Source: Rhyacichthys aspro
Lineage: Eukaryota; Chordata; Actinopteri; Gobiiformes; Rhyacichthyidae
Assembly (NCBI GenBank): GCA_036850595.1
Contig: CM072156.1
Coordinates: forward strand, 17,370,326-17,434,325
Length of the DNA: 64,000 nucleotides
Reading direction: 5' to 3'
Shown: piece by piece, positions 14,648 through 27,790 of the stretch
Position numbering within the stretch: the first letter of the stretch is position 1
Layout of the letters: the number at the start of each line of letters is the position of its first letter
Notes under the pieces: generated by a model
Seen by the model: only the letters and a program-made list of their open reading frames with translations
Database searches by the model: none
Told to the model about the DNA's origin: nothing
Program-made: the position numbers and the translations under genes

Positions 14648-17600
14648 GCATTTGTGACATCATTTAAGCCTGGGTGCAGCGCAGGCCACCGGCAAAGCAG
14701 ATCTGTCGAGTTCTCAGTGGTTGAGACGCCTGTGTCTGGCTGTTTTCAGCACAGTTTATCCTCTAACTTACACATGAGCTGAAATAGTGTGGGCAGGTGT
14801 TAGTTATAAGATTGAGATTACAATATTGTTTTTCAAAGTTTATGTTTGACCTTGATTTTCATTGGTGACAGTCCAGGGGAGGGTGGCATACAGTATGTTT
14901 GCGTCATAAGCTCCTCAACCGCAGACCCTTTAAAACCCATACTTCTGCAAACCTTTGGCAGATCTATGCCCCTTTCCTGCTGTAGTCTGCTATTAGTGCG
15001 TGACACATTAGCTACAGTCTATTTACCTGTTCAGTTACTGACTGTGCTGAAGCAACCCGCCTCATTACCTCCTAAATTTAGGTGGTTACACTTTTTTTTT
15101 TACAAGCAATTATGAATGAAAGCAAAGTGAATGATTCATGATGTTCTGACTCACTGATTATAAAGTGTGATTGAATGTCGTCGTTGGACATGTATGCGGA
15201 TAAACACTGGAGAGAGGGGACTTGTAATATGCTGAAGACATCTAGGCTGCAAACTGTTTCCAAGCGGCATTCTGCACATAAATGGGCTTTTCTCCTTTTC
15301 CTCATCTACTGTTTTGTATTTTGCTGCTATAATTTGACTGGGCAGATCTCTGCAAATCTTTAAGGAAATGTTAGTACTGGAAACTGCATTGCAACTCAGA
15401 TAAAGTATTTGTAACTTTTTGTCCTTGAAAGAATGGGAGATGTAGTGTAAGGCAGTTTAGATCAAAGTTTCTAGAGGTGAAACGAGGAATTTAAACAATT
15501 CAGATGTAGTTGTGTTAAAATGGAAAAAATGACTGAGGTTTGTGTGGTTGAGAGGTTTGGGGAATATTTCCAGAGTAGACATACTATCTGTTGTTTTAGC
15601 CACTAACGTCTTCTGGGCATATGCTTCCAGTGTTGAACTTGGAACAGGCTGCAACATATTTCACAAGGAAAAATACAGTAAATTAGATAAATGTTTTTGG
15701 TACAGCGCAGGCCTAGTGTGCAGAGTATGAAGATTTTTTTTTTTTGATTGGCAGAAATGTAATTTAAGAGCCGTGCGTATTAGACAGTGAGATAAATCAG
15801 GTAAACTCAAGTTTGATTAGAACATATACAGTCCAGTGGTGGTGTTGTCTTATTGGGCCCGGAGGGTGAGTACTGCTACTTCAGCCACTGCTCTGTGTGT
15901 GTCACAACACAAAAGTAACAAGCTTTTAATCCAGCTCAAAAATGCAATAAAAAACAGATCAATAACTATCTTATTTTGAATCAGCCGAGTACCACATGCT
16001 ACATTTGACACACTGCTTTTCTGATCTCTGTTATTGCTGGATCAAATAACCTGCGAGTGGTCATATCGGGCTGCACCTTGACATCTTTAATATTGACTGT
16101 GCACACAGCAAACCTCAGAGATGAACTTGTATGTTGTGTTTTATTCTACAAAGTATTTGACAGTGTGATAGGACAGAATATTTGATTGAAGGACACATGC
16201 CTTAAGTGTATAAAATCTTAAATTGGGCCACGTTTGGTCTGCTATACTGTGTTGTGAATGGAACAACTGCTATGCAAGGAAGACTGTGAATGAATGACCA
16301 GTAAGTGACTACACCAGTGACTTGTGCGAGTGCTTGTGTGGGTGAGTGACCAAGCAATCATTTGAATGAATGTTTGAGTGAGCAATTCATTATTATTGAT
16401 GGAATGCATTTTCATGCAGCTATAGTGGTAAGTGTTGAAGCAGTGTGTTTAATATGGCCTTCAGCTAGAGGTCTACCATATGGAATAACAAGCATGTGTA
16501 GTGTTTGCAGTAAGTTGTGGAAGAGTGGCTCCTCTGCCCACAGCTCTCAGCCCAGCTCCACGCTGCAGTGATCTCTGCTCACATTGCTCCTCATGCTCAA
16601 GAGCCGCTCTGTTTGCTCTGGCCGCTGGTAGATCTTGGCCATGGTTGACAGAGCAGGCCTCCTTCTATTACCTGACTCCTGCAACTCTAATGGGAGAGTT
16701 TATGCAGCCTTCCTGACACTGGGAGAGGGAATTTGCTTCATTTCTACCCTGTTCCATATGCAATGTGGTTTGATAAAAAAAAAAAAAAGGTCTTTGTTGG
16801 AGACATAAAAGAGAGAAACTTGATTTGAGAGTAGTGAAGTGAAGAGTCTTTTTCTCCAGTAAATGTTTCTTTAATAAATGCATTAAGGACATTTTCTTTG
16901 TGCCCTGCAGGCTTAGAAATGCAAACTGAACATTACTCTTCATGAGTATGCATATTATGACATTATGGTAATGAGATAATTTGATATAACACATTTTTTC
17001 ACAGTACATAATACCCTCAATACATTTCATTTGATATACAATACACTATAAATAGCAAACACCCTCAAGTTCAAAACCAGTGGTTTATCAAGGAGCATTT
17101 CTTAAATTCAAACACTGAAAGTCCATTCTTACTAACATGACGCATACTTGAGCAGTGGTAGCACTTGAAGGAGGGCTGGAAACAGGCTATTTAGAAATCA
17201 GCAATGTTGTTTTTGCATTGAAGCATAGAACTATAATATCCAGAGTCTGTTATTTAAGATGAACTACTCTAAACTGCAGTCGGACTATATTTTTTCTGTT
17301 GGATATGTACAAAATATCTTAGATCTCCTTATGGCTTTGCATTATGTGTTCTGCTGAAAACCACATCTTTACCAGCTTTAATGAATGTTTTCGGAGATGG
17401 GATCTTATATTTCTCTTCTATATGATGGGTCTGGACTCTTGGGTGTGTGGTTACACTTCACAGAGTGGGTAAGATCAGTAGCCTTTTTACAGCTTCTCTC
17501 TAGAGGAACATGCTTCCTAGATCTCTGGGGCTCTCTGTGGTGCAACAAAAGCATGACCTTTATTCAACTGCTTAAAGTTCCTATAGACCTGTTTATTTAC

Positions 17601-18623
17601 CTATTTTTTCAACATTTAACCTCTGTCCTATCCCTCTGTTCCCATCTTGTACCTTTATGGCCGGTGACATTAGCATGGGGAGTTGAGGACAAAGCAAAGA
17701 AGTGCTCTGTCTTTCATCCTACGATGTTGAACTTGGCATGCAAAAGCACACAGTGAATTTGAAACAACTAAAGCAATCCTTGGTTCTGTGTGTAAAACAG
17801 ACAGAGAAGACACAGGGGGGAGGAAGGGATTTTTGAAATACGTTCCACAAGCATAAAACACTCAGTGAACACTTTTCAGATGCTGCACATTCCAAGCTGG
17901 CAAAATATTTCATGCTAAATTAAAAAAAAACTTGATGTTTTCCCTTTCTCCTGGAGTTTTGTTTGAAACCTTAAAAGGTTGTAAGAAGAGTCAACATTTT
18001 GAAACATGCTCTGCTTTGACTAATTAGTGTTTGTAAACTGCAATGATCACACGTCTGTTTTATTATTATGATGCAGCAGTAGGTAGTTGTAGGCTTGCTT
18101 CTCTGTATGTGTCAGAATGTCATCATGCCTATAGGGGGCAGCTGTGCTCTCCAGAAGCCCTGTTCTCATCCCCAGCACAGAGTAAGCAGAACCAGAGAGA
18201 CAGGGATAGAAAAGTTTGCTGTGGTTGTGTGCTGTCTGTTGGTGCTGCTGCTTTTAGTGACCACATACATATCATATCATAGTGCATGTGATTATAATAA
18301 ATGAGCACACTGAGAACATGTTACTGAGGTTATTCACTCAAGTAAAAACAGTCTTAGCTGGTTTTAATCTAAAAAGATTTAAAAGTGAAAACTTTTTGTG
18401 TTGTAATGACCAAGACAAGACTGACAAAGACAGGACAACTTTGAGACCAAAGCACCAAAAGATATAAGGGAACAGTCCTGAATTCAAACACTACAAGTTC
18501 AGAGTCTCTACTTGTGACAAACTCATGGCTAGTGCTTGTGTGAAGGAGGTCATTAGCTATTTAAAAACTGGAGCAGAGTTCTTGGTTGCATTTCTAAGCA
18601 CAATAATGATGTTAAATTTATCC

Positions 18624-18667
18624 AAGGGCAGTCTTGATTGGAAAATATGCACATCAAGACTGCCCTT
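18624..18667. repeat. 15-bp perfect inverted repeat (stem-loop)
   Basis: AAGGGCAGTCTTGAT at 18624-18638 is followed by a 14-nt loop and its exact reverse complement at 18653-18667. Pairing does not extend beyond the 15 bp, which is short for a microRNA precursor. Confidence 0.85.
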
Positions 18668-19104
18668 AGACTGAGTGAAGACTAAAAGTGGTGTTAATGA
18701 TGGACTCCAAACAACAAAGTCTTTCTCTGATGATTATGAGCAACAATCATGAATAGCAATTGATTGCTTTAAATGTGTGCGTGTAATTAATCATAACACA
18801 GCGACTTGTTGCTTACTGACCCATGGCATTCACTTCATCTTTAAAACATGGCAGCTTCTTACAGTGCATGGACGCAAGTAAGCTGTTGTTTGCAGGGAAC
18901 CGAGTTTGAAAAAGAAAAAAAAAAAACTTTCTCGATGTAATATATTTGTGCAGCAGAGGCAGAGTCAGGGAGAGTGAGTGTTGGCATGAAATCAGCTCTC
19001 TGTAGTCAGTGTGCTGGCAGACAGTGGAGTGTAATAAACCAAACAATATCACATTAACACTCGAGGTCCACCATTAATGGGCCCGGCTTTGGCCAGCAGA
19101 CTGG

Positions 19105-19148
19105 ACACACACACACACAGTACACACACACACACAGTACACACACCA
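19105..19148. repeat. Interrupted (AC)n microsatellite
   Basis: Three AC runs are separated by GTAC interruptions. Confidence 0.95.
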
Positions 19149-19370
19149 CTGTCTCCCCACTGACTATTTAATTCCTCCGCTGATAATTACAGCTATTATC
19201 TGTTGCCTCTGAAAAAATTATTGAGCCTGTCAGTGCCCATTCATTTACTCTGTATAGTAAATTAAGTGGCACAAGTATTTTTTTTTAATTCTTTTTTTTT
19301 TGTGACAATAAATGGTAACAGTTTTTCCAGAAGCAAGTCTTTTTACTGCATTGTCAGAGATGATAGACTT

Positions 19371-19405
19371 CTGTTCTTCTTCTCTGTTCTTCTTCTCTGT
19401 TCTTT
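19371..19405 (+). repeat. 13-bp tandem repeat, 2.7 copies
   Basis: The unit CTGTTCTTCTTCT starts at 19371 and 19384, with a partial third copy at 19397. Confidence 0.93.
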
Positions 19406-22400
19406 AAAAGCCTAGAGAAAATTAGTTCTAGACAAATTATAGATGATGGCATAGCTCTAAACCTCAGCTTGTTTCATCCAGCTCAAATTACATGTATTGG
19501 ATGAATGAAATGGTGATTGACGTGAAAATGACAAAACTGTATTTTATAATCAATGGCTTTGGTGTACAGTTTTCCATGTTTAGCCTGGCATAGGAGCAGG
19601 AAAGTTCCAAGTCTGAACTGCAGCCAGTATTCATCAGCAGCTAATTACATACATTTGTTGCCATATGCCCTGCTTATTGCCGCGATGTCACTGGTGCTCC
19701 AGCTAATGAATGAATTGTGGTTCAGATCAGACAGTGAGAAGCAGTGCACCTGAAACACTGGAAGCAGAGGCAGAAAAAACAGCTATTGTTACCCATTTGT
19801 GTACAAAGGCTCTGCATTGTGCATCCACAGTCTTTACTGAGAATAGCTGTCAGTCAAAATGCTAATGTCTGCTGCGAATGCTCAGTGTCTTGGGCTGGGA
19901 GTAGATAATAGCGACCTTTATGAACCTCAGTGGAGCATGTGTTGTTAGTGTTTTTCAAGGTCGAGTTCATTGTGAATTGCATTTTTTAGGCCATACTAAA
20001 GATTTTCCTTTAGAGTTTAAAATATCTTCATGGTATAGTCAGTCAGACAGTTTGAGTTGAAAAGCTAACACCAAAGTTATACCTTCATAACAATCCCTAT
20101 CCGTGTTACCTAACAACGAAATAGAGAAATGGCTCATCTTGTGTTTTTATAAAGGCAGAATGAATATGTTTTCAAAGATTGTAATAATCCACGGGAGACA
20201 TACCACAGTGAGGAGATTATCTTGCTGGTGAGATTGTCTTTTTCTTTTGGCCAGGGGCCAAACTGAACAATCAGTTCAATAACAGCTATTTAAAGGAAAC
20301 TACAGATTGTGTTAACAGTTGTGTTGACACTGCTGTTTCTGTCATTTTCTTCTTCATTTTGTTATCATTTCTCTCTCAGTGAATTTCTGCACAAATCTTT
20401 CCCTGGAGTAGAAGATGGAACAATTAGTATATGCTGTTGGTTAGCCTTTTTTACTTTACCTTAGCTCTATTAATTGAATAGCTTTGTTGTCTATCTGTGA
20501 CAATTAGCCAAAAAGTCTAAACTGACATTTGCCAGTTTGTTCAGTTAGCAAGTCATAACCACTTATTTACTTCAATTAAAATGTGTATTACCTTACATCA
20601 TTATGGGAGAACTGTCCCCTGTAAGAATGAAGTGGCAACACTGTTTGTAAGGCTCACTTTGCTAACTACAGATGCTAAAGTCTTAATGGACAACACCACA
20701 TGATATGAAACCGTAATACTTTTCTGTTGTCTGTTTATTGACAATGTATGGTGCTCATTTATTTGTCATCCTCCACTGTGCAGTAGTTTATGAATGACTT
20801 TTATTTCCACTTGCTGTTGTGAACGATGAGACTTGAGCAAGGTATCACTTATCCAGTTTCTTATCTGAACTGTGTAAGATTTGCAGATGATCAGCCACGA
20901 GGCCATTTGAATGACAGGCTTGTTCTGTCGCCTGCCCTGAAGCACTTCATCTGGTGAGGAAGCCACAGCCTCGCTATCAACACCTCTCCTTTCTTATTTT
21001 ATACCCTTTATGTCCTTCATCTTTCTCCTGCCATTTTATCACTCCTGCTATTCTCGTCTCAGTCACCTTCTCCTCCCACTTTGCGTTCCCTCTCCTGGCA
21101 GGCTACAGACACCATTTAAATTGGTTGTGTGGAATATACTCCAGCAGCACATATACAAGTGTGCAGTGCGCATACTTTCTGTTTGATGATAGGGTTTTAG
21201 TGATCCGCTGTGTGTGAATGCATAGGAAATGCTTAGTGTGTATTTGTTTTAGCATGATCCTTTATCTAATCTTGTAAAAGCTATTATAAAGGCAATGTGT
21301 TGTGTTATGACAGCCACTCCCAGACATCTCTATCATATCTCTGCCTTTCTAAAAGTTTCTTCAGCCCTATTTCTGTTTACCTCCATCTTTCTATTCTGCT
21401 GCTCTTTGTGCTTGGTGCCTGGCAGTTTTCAGCCTGCACAAAAAAACAAAAAAACATATGATAGCATTTGATGAGCTGAGCGGTCTTTGTCAGTTTATCC
21501 ACCTGCTGCAGCACGGCACTGATATGATTCGGCGCAATGTGGTTTGTTTACTTTTATGTAATAGTTTGGGCTATTTATGCCTCAAGTTTGGAAACTGCCA
21601 CTCTGAATACCAATCTCTTCTGTAGTGTTGCAGCGCAGCTCCCTGTGCATTGGTATTTACCGCTCCTGGATGGGATCCAGACTCAGATATGTGGCTCAAG
21701 GCTTAAATAGATGTCAGAACAGTCTGCACTTGCACTTTCTTTTGCGGGGATTCAATATGCTGTAACTTTCCTTGGTGTGAAGGGGGAAAAGAGGTGAAGT
21801 CAGTTGAGGATAATGAACCCAGATGCACTGAAGAGAAGAATACATTCAAGAATGCTGGGATAGAATATTGACAGCTCTTAGTTCAAACTTAAAAATACAT
21901 CTGGAAACTTGGCTGCCTCTTCTTCATGACATGATACAGAAGAAATCAGCAAGCTTTAATACTGTTTTTATATATTGTATAGTCTTACTCCTAAATTTCC
22001 CCTGTGTCTGTGCTCCAACTCAGCCAAATTCCAATAAAAGTGTCTGATATAGTAACTGAACTCTAAATCTTAAACATTAAAACCCAGACAGACTAGACAA
22101 CAAAGAGACTGGGAGAATGCGGGGGTGTGAGGGACAATACACTGGATTTTTGTTTTGCATTTTTGAGTGCCACAGAGAGGGGGGGTCAGGCTGGGGAAGA
22201 GGCTCCATGGTGCATTAAGCCTGTGTGAATGGGTTTTCACTCTGTCAAAGCACTCGGCGCTCCAGTTCATAACAGCATTGAATCACCGTTTTCAATTGTC
22301 TAATTCTTGCCTCCTTTTGTTGCCGGCAGCAGACTTGGCAAATGTTTTTTGACAATTTAGTTGTGCCAAAATAACTGTGGGAGAGTTGTGATGGTTCATC

Positions 22401-25400
22401 AAGGCAAAAGTCAGGGTATATACTGAGGATGATCCATGCACCATTGTTAGTTTTCTTTAGAATATTCTTCTTTGCTATTACATAAATGCACTGAAATAAA
22501 TTGACCACTAAGTACTGTCTCTAATGTTGTTCTGAGACTTTTATTTTGAAAAAAGTGGCTAATGCTTTCAGGTTCAGAGGACGATTTGACCATTATTCTC
22601 ATATTTATAGTCGATTGATGACTGCAGGACAGCCCCAGTCTGTAACATCATTCATTTACCGTTTAGGGATCGTAAACAAGTTTGCAGATTGTCATTTTCA
22701 AGCAGTGCTGATATAACTTTTATAGAGCTTGAAAATCACACTGACAAGGATGTTATCTTATCAAACCTTTCAATTTCTGGGACAGGAAATTATGCTAGTT
22801 GAAGTAGAACAGACAAAATTAAATGGATATTCTGAGAATCTGCAGCAGCAGCTATAAGATTCTTGTTAATCTTTGCTCCTATGATGAAATGAATATTTTC
22901 TGTTGGAAGATGAAGCAGAAGACAATAGGTCATAAAGTCAAACGTGGATGTGCCAGTTTTAAATCTGTTTCACAGTTTGCAGATTGATGCTGCAGTCCAC
23001 AGGGAATCATTTTTATGCTGAAAGGAATTTAGCACTAAATTTTCTCTCACTTCCAAACTATTGAATCCAACCTTTGAGGCACTACTTTTCATCATGCCTT
23101 GGCTGAATAATTTTTTTGTGAAAATCAATTGTATCAAGGTGAGCTTTGGAAGAGGGGCCTCCGAATTAACATTCATAAGAATATCTGTCAGGCCACTGCA
23201 TTTAATAAGGGGAAGGACTAAAAGGAAGTGTGATGGAACAGACGTCTGATGGGGTTTTTTTTTTTAACTCCCAAGAGCAGCTTTCATTCTGTGTTCCTCC
23301 ACACTGAAATCCAGTAAGACCCCCCGCACTTCCGTACCCTGAGCCCCCTTGATCTTATTAGCAGTGAACTCTTGGGACGTCTGATCAACCGTGCAAGGTC
23401 AGTGAGTCATTGACAACAGACCCAGTTAAAGCGTGATTAAATGTTAGCTAATGCCAGTATCTTGAAAAGGCCTGGGACTGTTTCTATGGATATAATGGTT
23501 CTTGTATTGTTTGCTGTGCTTTTATTATAAGACTAATACAATTTTTGGGGCACTTTCTTTTCATAATTATCTTACGATGTGTTGAGTTTCACAGAATAGC
23601 ATGCATTATATTATCGGCATCACAAGTTTACCTTACGCTAAACAGCCAACACAATATCTTAATAGTGTTAATTCTGGAAACATGGACCGTCTGGATAGCG
23701 TCACGTCTGTTAACTCCCCTCTAATATCTGTGTGAGACTGGAGTGCCGTCAATGATAAAGAATCCAGAACCCCTACAAATGACTTCCACGTTACGTCATG
23801 TGTCAGCATTAATTAACCCCAGCCGGTCGAGGTCGTGGGTCTGCAGCCAAACTTCTCTCAAGCCAAGAGCTGCAGACAGTAAAGATAAAGTGTGACTGGA
23901 TAGCTGGAAAAATGAAAATGGTTGAACTTGACCATGCACCTTTCTCCGATGGCTCTCTCATCTCTGCCTTAAGCATTAACGTTATAGCGTATGTGGACTC
24001 TGCTGGAATAGAAATATAAAGCCAATATAAACCCATCCTTTTCCATTAAGGATAATACATTTTAACTGTCACCTGCTATTTCTATCCTTATATCATGGGC
24101 TGGTTTAGACTAGGCTTGCCCAGTCTTAGCCTCCTTGTAATCATTCAAAAAAAATAAGTGGAAGCTTTGTATACTGTGCATTGGGAAAGGTAGGTCTTGG
24201 TCCAGTGCCTCTGACAGACAATATTGAATTCCTGCTTTGTCTCGGTTTGTTCTGCATGGCCTTCAGTTCCTGTTTATCTTATGCTGCCCTCCTGCCTCTT
24301 TTTCTGCTTTTCAAATACTTTGTGTGTTCGGACAAAGCCCAGATATTCTGTCAACTCATCAGGGAGCCAGGGATGTGTTTCCTTGTTGCTTTGCAGGTGC
24401 CTATCAGACTGTGACCATGTTCTAGACTTTGTGGACTTTCTCAGTATATGTGCATGTAGCAGGGGGTGCTGGTTGGTGCAGTGGGAGAACAACAGTGGCA
24501 GGCAGGCCTCCGACCCTCAGTGCTTCATCTAGACCTTGGGGGGCTGTCATTTAGTAGAGCAGGGCCTGGGCAGAGCAGCAAATTGCTTTATAATCGATCA
24601 TATTCCCAGTAAAAGCCACTCCTAGCAGCCACTTGCCTACTTTCCATTCTATTTATAGCAGCTCTCCGCCTCTAACTACTGTGTGTGCCGTGTGTAATGG
24701 ATAAGGAGGCTGGGGTGTAGTATTGTCGACCACTTCACCTCAGTGAAAACAGGATCATGTTTTCTCCTGCCTTACATCTGGGCTCATGTGCTGATGTATT
24801 TTTGCTTATAAAATTTCAGTACTACAAGGACCTTGTAAGCCTGTGGTTACGGATGACTTGAAGGCTGATAGCATGCTGTTTTGATAGCAACCTGTTCCCT
24901 TTTATCAGAGGGATGCAGTGATTCCAGGGCAACAAACATGAGCGGCAGGCACTACATCATAGGCAGAAATTTGCCACATCGCAACAAGACATGTTCTTTT
25001 GTATATTTGCAGTTGATTTTGTTGTATGACAAGACTTGAACCACAATATTTTTTACATCCTTATCAGTTTTTATGTCTGTGTTAAAACAAAACCTTGGAA
25101 TCTTCCAATAAAAATGTCCAAAATGGCCTTCATTCAGTGGATTATGTGGTATTATGTGGCTGTGATTAGCACTAGCAGTGTTAATGCTAATATAGTCAGT
25201 AGCACAATACACTAGACACACACCATAAATGATAATGTATCTATCCATATTTTACTTTTAGATGATTTTAATAGACAAGATACCCTCAATTGTTGGAGGT
25301 ATAAATGACCCACTGGTGGCTCTAGGGATTATAAAATGTTGCAGACAGGTCTGTGCTGGGTAAAACTTTATTGCTCACCCCATTGTCGGTGCTGATTACT

Positions 25401-25956
25401 GGATCTATTTTCTGAGAAACTGTTGCCTCCAACGGATCTGGCTCTTGTGAGTTTGAAAGAGAAGAAAAGATTTCAACAAGGCATTTGGACGTAGGTTTGA
25501 AGGTCAAGACGTTTCATCCCTTATCCAAGGGACTGGAAAAAGAGCCGAGTTATAAATCCCTCAAAGGGAGGGGTTTAACCTGGAACTACTGTGGTTGGAC
25601 AAGGCTAGTCTGTCGTGAAAAAGAAGTTTACATCTGTTTGCTTGCTTTATAGAATTATAGTCCTTTGCATAAAACACTAAGTCACCCTTTTATAACATAA
25701 AATAACTGCAAAAAAGATGGTTAAACTGTAATGGTGCCACATAAAAGAAGCAAAAGCAGAGTATTAGGCCATGCTCTTGACACTTTTCCTCTGCAGGCCA
25801 CAGAGGAATTGTAAATGTTGTCATTCTGAATTCATTGCTATTCATTCCAAAGTGTTTTGGTGTGCATTCCCTGCAAGGAGTGAAGAAAATGTATTGTGTT
25901 GCAAAGGCAGAAAATATGTCTATGATGACAAGGTTATGCCAGTTAAAATCACTTAC

Positions 25957-26010
25957 CTGCATTTTCCATCAACATGAACCTTAGCTTGGCTCTGCACCTC
26001 TCCGTGAACA
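25957..26010 (-). other. Candidate 54-nt minus-strand exon
   Basis: Read on the minus strand, a pyrimidine-rich stretch ending TCTGTTCTATTGCAG is followed by 54 nt ending in the textbook donor GCAG|GTAAGT. The length is a multiple of three. Two frames are open, one reading VHGEVQSQAKVHVDGKC and the other FTERCRAKLRFMLMENA; neither is a family I recognise. It lies about 650 bp upstream of the plus-strand exon at 26665, so it could belong to an antisense transcript. A chance splice pair cannot be excluded. Confidence 0.3.
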
Positions 26011-26664
26011 CTGCAATAGAACAGACTGACTGGCGAATTAAAAAGAGCCCATAGTGAGGAGAAAGAGGAAGAGATGAAGAGGTTTGTCAGGCACTCAGCT
26101 GGAAATCCTGTATCCACTCCGTCAGTATCTTGTCATGGTCTCGCCCCCTGACCAAACAGGACATGAGTCTTTCCGCCTCACGCTGCCTTCAGGAACCACT
26201 CAGAGCTTTTATTCATTTTATACTGAGACACTCCATGCTGGGCCTGAGTTATGCCACAAAGGTTTTCCCCCGGCCTTTAGTCATCGCAGTCAATATTGGT
26301 TTTAAATTATAAATCTGGGAGCTGCCAGTCGATACTTTCAAGCTCTTGTGCTTATTACAAAGCAGTGCAATGAAAAATGACTGGTTTAAATACTCCTGAG
26401 GTCAACACATTTGGATAGGACATCATTTTAAAATTCAGTGGCGCCAATGGGTTGTACACTTTAAATGATGACTCATCTATCTGTGACTAAATTATATGTG
26501 CACTGACATACTGGAGTAGATTATATATTGTAATTTTAGCTGCAATTTATTTTGTCCTGCTGTTGAGTGTTTAAGAAGTCATTCGATCATTGATTTATTC
26601 ACTAAGATAAATCTGGTCCCATTTGAATGTATAAAGGTCTAAAAATTCTCTCTTGTTTTTTCAG

Positions 26665-26749
26665 GCGCAGCAGCTCCTGTGTCATGGCTCTGATCTGATA
26701 AATGTCAACCTGTCGTGATATTTTTATGGGTCTTTCTCCTCAACCAAAG
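26665..26749 (+). other. arvcf: Predicted 5' UTR exon, probably of arvcf
   Basis: A strong acceptor (CTCTCTTGTTTTTTCAG ending at 26664) and a consensus donor (AAAG|GTGAGT) bound 85 nt. No frame is open across the whole exon. It contains a 4-codon upstream ORF at 26684-26698 and a second ATG at 26702 that remains open to the donor. It lies 24.7 kb upstream of the next predicted exon on the same strand. A separate non-coding RNA is possible, but both splice sites are good and the arrangement fits a gene with distant 5' UTR exons. Confidence 0.52.
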
Positions 26750-27745
26750 GTGAGTTCATTTTTTCCAAACAGCGCTGACTTCCATCTGCAAATATCAAAA
26801 GTCCTCCTCCTACAAAAAAGCAGCACAGAAATTACATGTGTTATTTTTTTTATGCAGGAACGTACACAAAGTACACTAGATTCTTATTTTTACTCAAATT
26901 CACTCTATCCTCATTTTGCTTCACAAAAGAATGGTGCAGTAGTAGAAGACACAATCAATTCAGCAATGTCTTACAGTATAAAGCAATTCATTTTCTTCCT
27001 TTGGGGGTTTCTGTTGCATGCCCCAAATGAATGAATAATTCATGCTGCTAATATCTTGACAACAGCTATCTCTGGTTGCAAAAATGGCCTTGGTTTTTGC
27101 ACTGATGTTGTTTTCCCAAAAAACCTTTACAGTAGTGTAGTGTAGCCACGTAACAGTCCTCGCCTTGATGTCAGTTGCCCGGGAGATGTAAACTGAAGTT
27201 GAACCTATCTGTGAAAGTAGTGGCTTGGTTTCAAAGCGAAAACCCACATACACACACCACAAGAAAAACGAAACTCAGTCTTTCTTTTCCTTTGGTCACT
27301 TTGACAAGAGGACTTCTTTAGATGGTGATTTAGTAGAACACAGAGTTTCTACATTATGTCGCTACTGGTCTTAATCTTGTTCCTGGCAGCCAAGTAGGCG
27401 TTTGAATAGTTTGGCTGGTTAAGTCGGTGTCAACTCCAGGTCTTCTGTCTCGGCCGTGTACTTTTTGTTCAGTGTGACTAAGCTACTGCCCTGGCTGTTC
27501 CGGAGAGAGCAGTACATCACAAGAGCTACATCTGTGCGTCTCAACAAGGAGTTATGGTTAGTATCTGGCTGCAGCTGAAATATCACTTTAGTGACTTGAC
27601 ATGAGGTGAAGATTTAGTACTAAATGTTCACAAAATATGACGAGAGCCAGACTTGTGATTATTGAAAGCACCAGGACAGGAGATTAAGCCACCTCCACCA
27701 CAATCCCATGGGCATTGATTGGCCAGCAGTAGGGACCACAATGTG

Positions 27746-27790
27746 AGTGCATGTACATAGAGCTACATAAATGCAGCATGTACGTCTTTG
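27746..27790 (+). repeat. Short dispersed duplication, copy A
   Basis: This 45-nt stretch beginning AGTGCATGTACATAGAGCTA is repeated at 30678-30722 with about three mismatches. Both copies are preceded within 50 bp by GGGACCACAA. The unit may be a fragment of an uncatalogued dispersed repeat or a local duplication. Confidence 0.75.

Larger units (their letters stand above)
11767..26664. other. 5' intron or flank with no supported protein gene
   Basis: It holds the AC microsatellite, the 13-bp tandem repeat, the 15-bp stem-loop, the T tract at 14606 and a CRE-like TTACGTCA at 23791-23798. Higher-GC, non-repetitive stretches such as 13490-13770 could be regulatory, but no motif is decisive. 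Confidence 0.6.

Noticed and set aside
25787..25910. Strong acceptor CTTTTCCTCTGCAG on the plus strand
   Set aside because: No usable donor follows within a normal exon length; GACAAG|GTTATG is poor.
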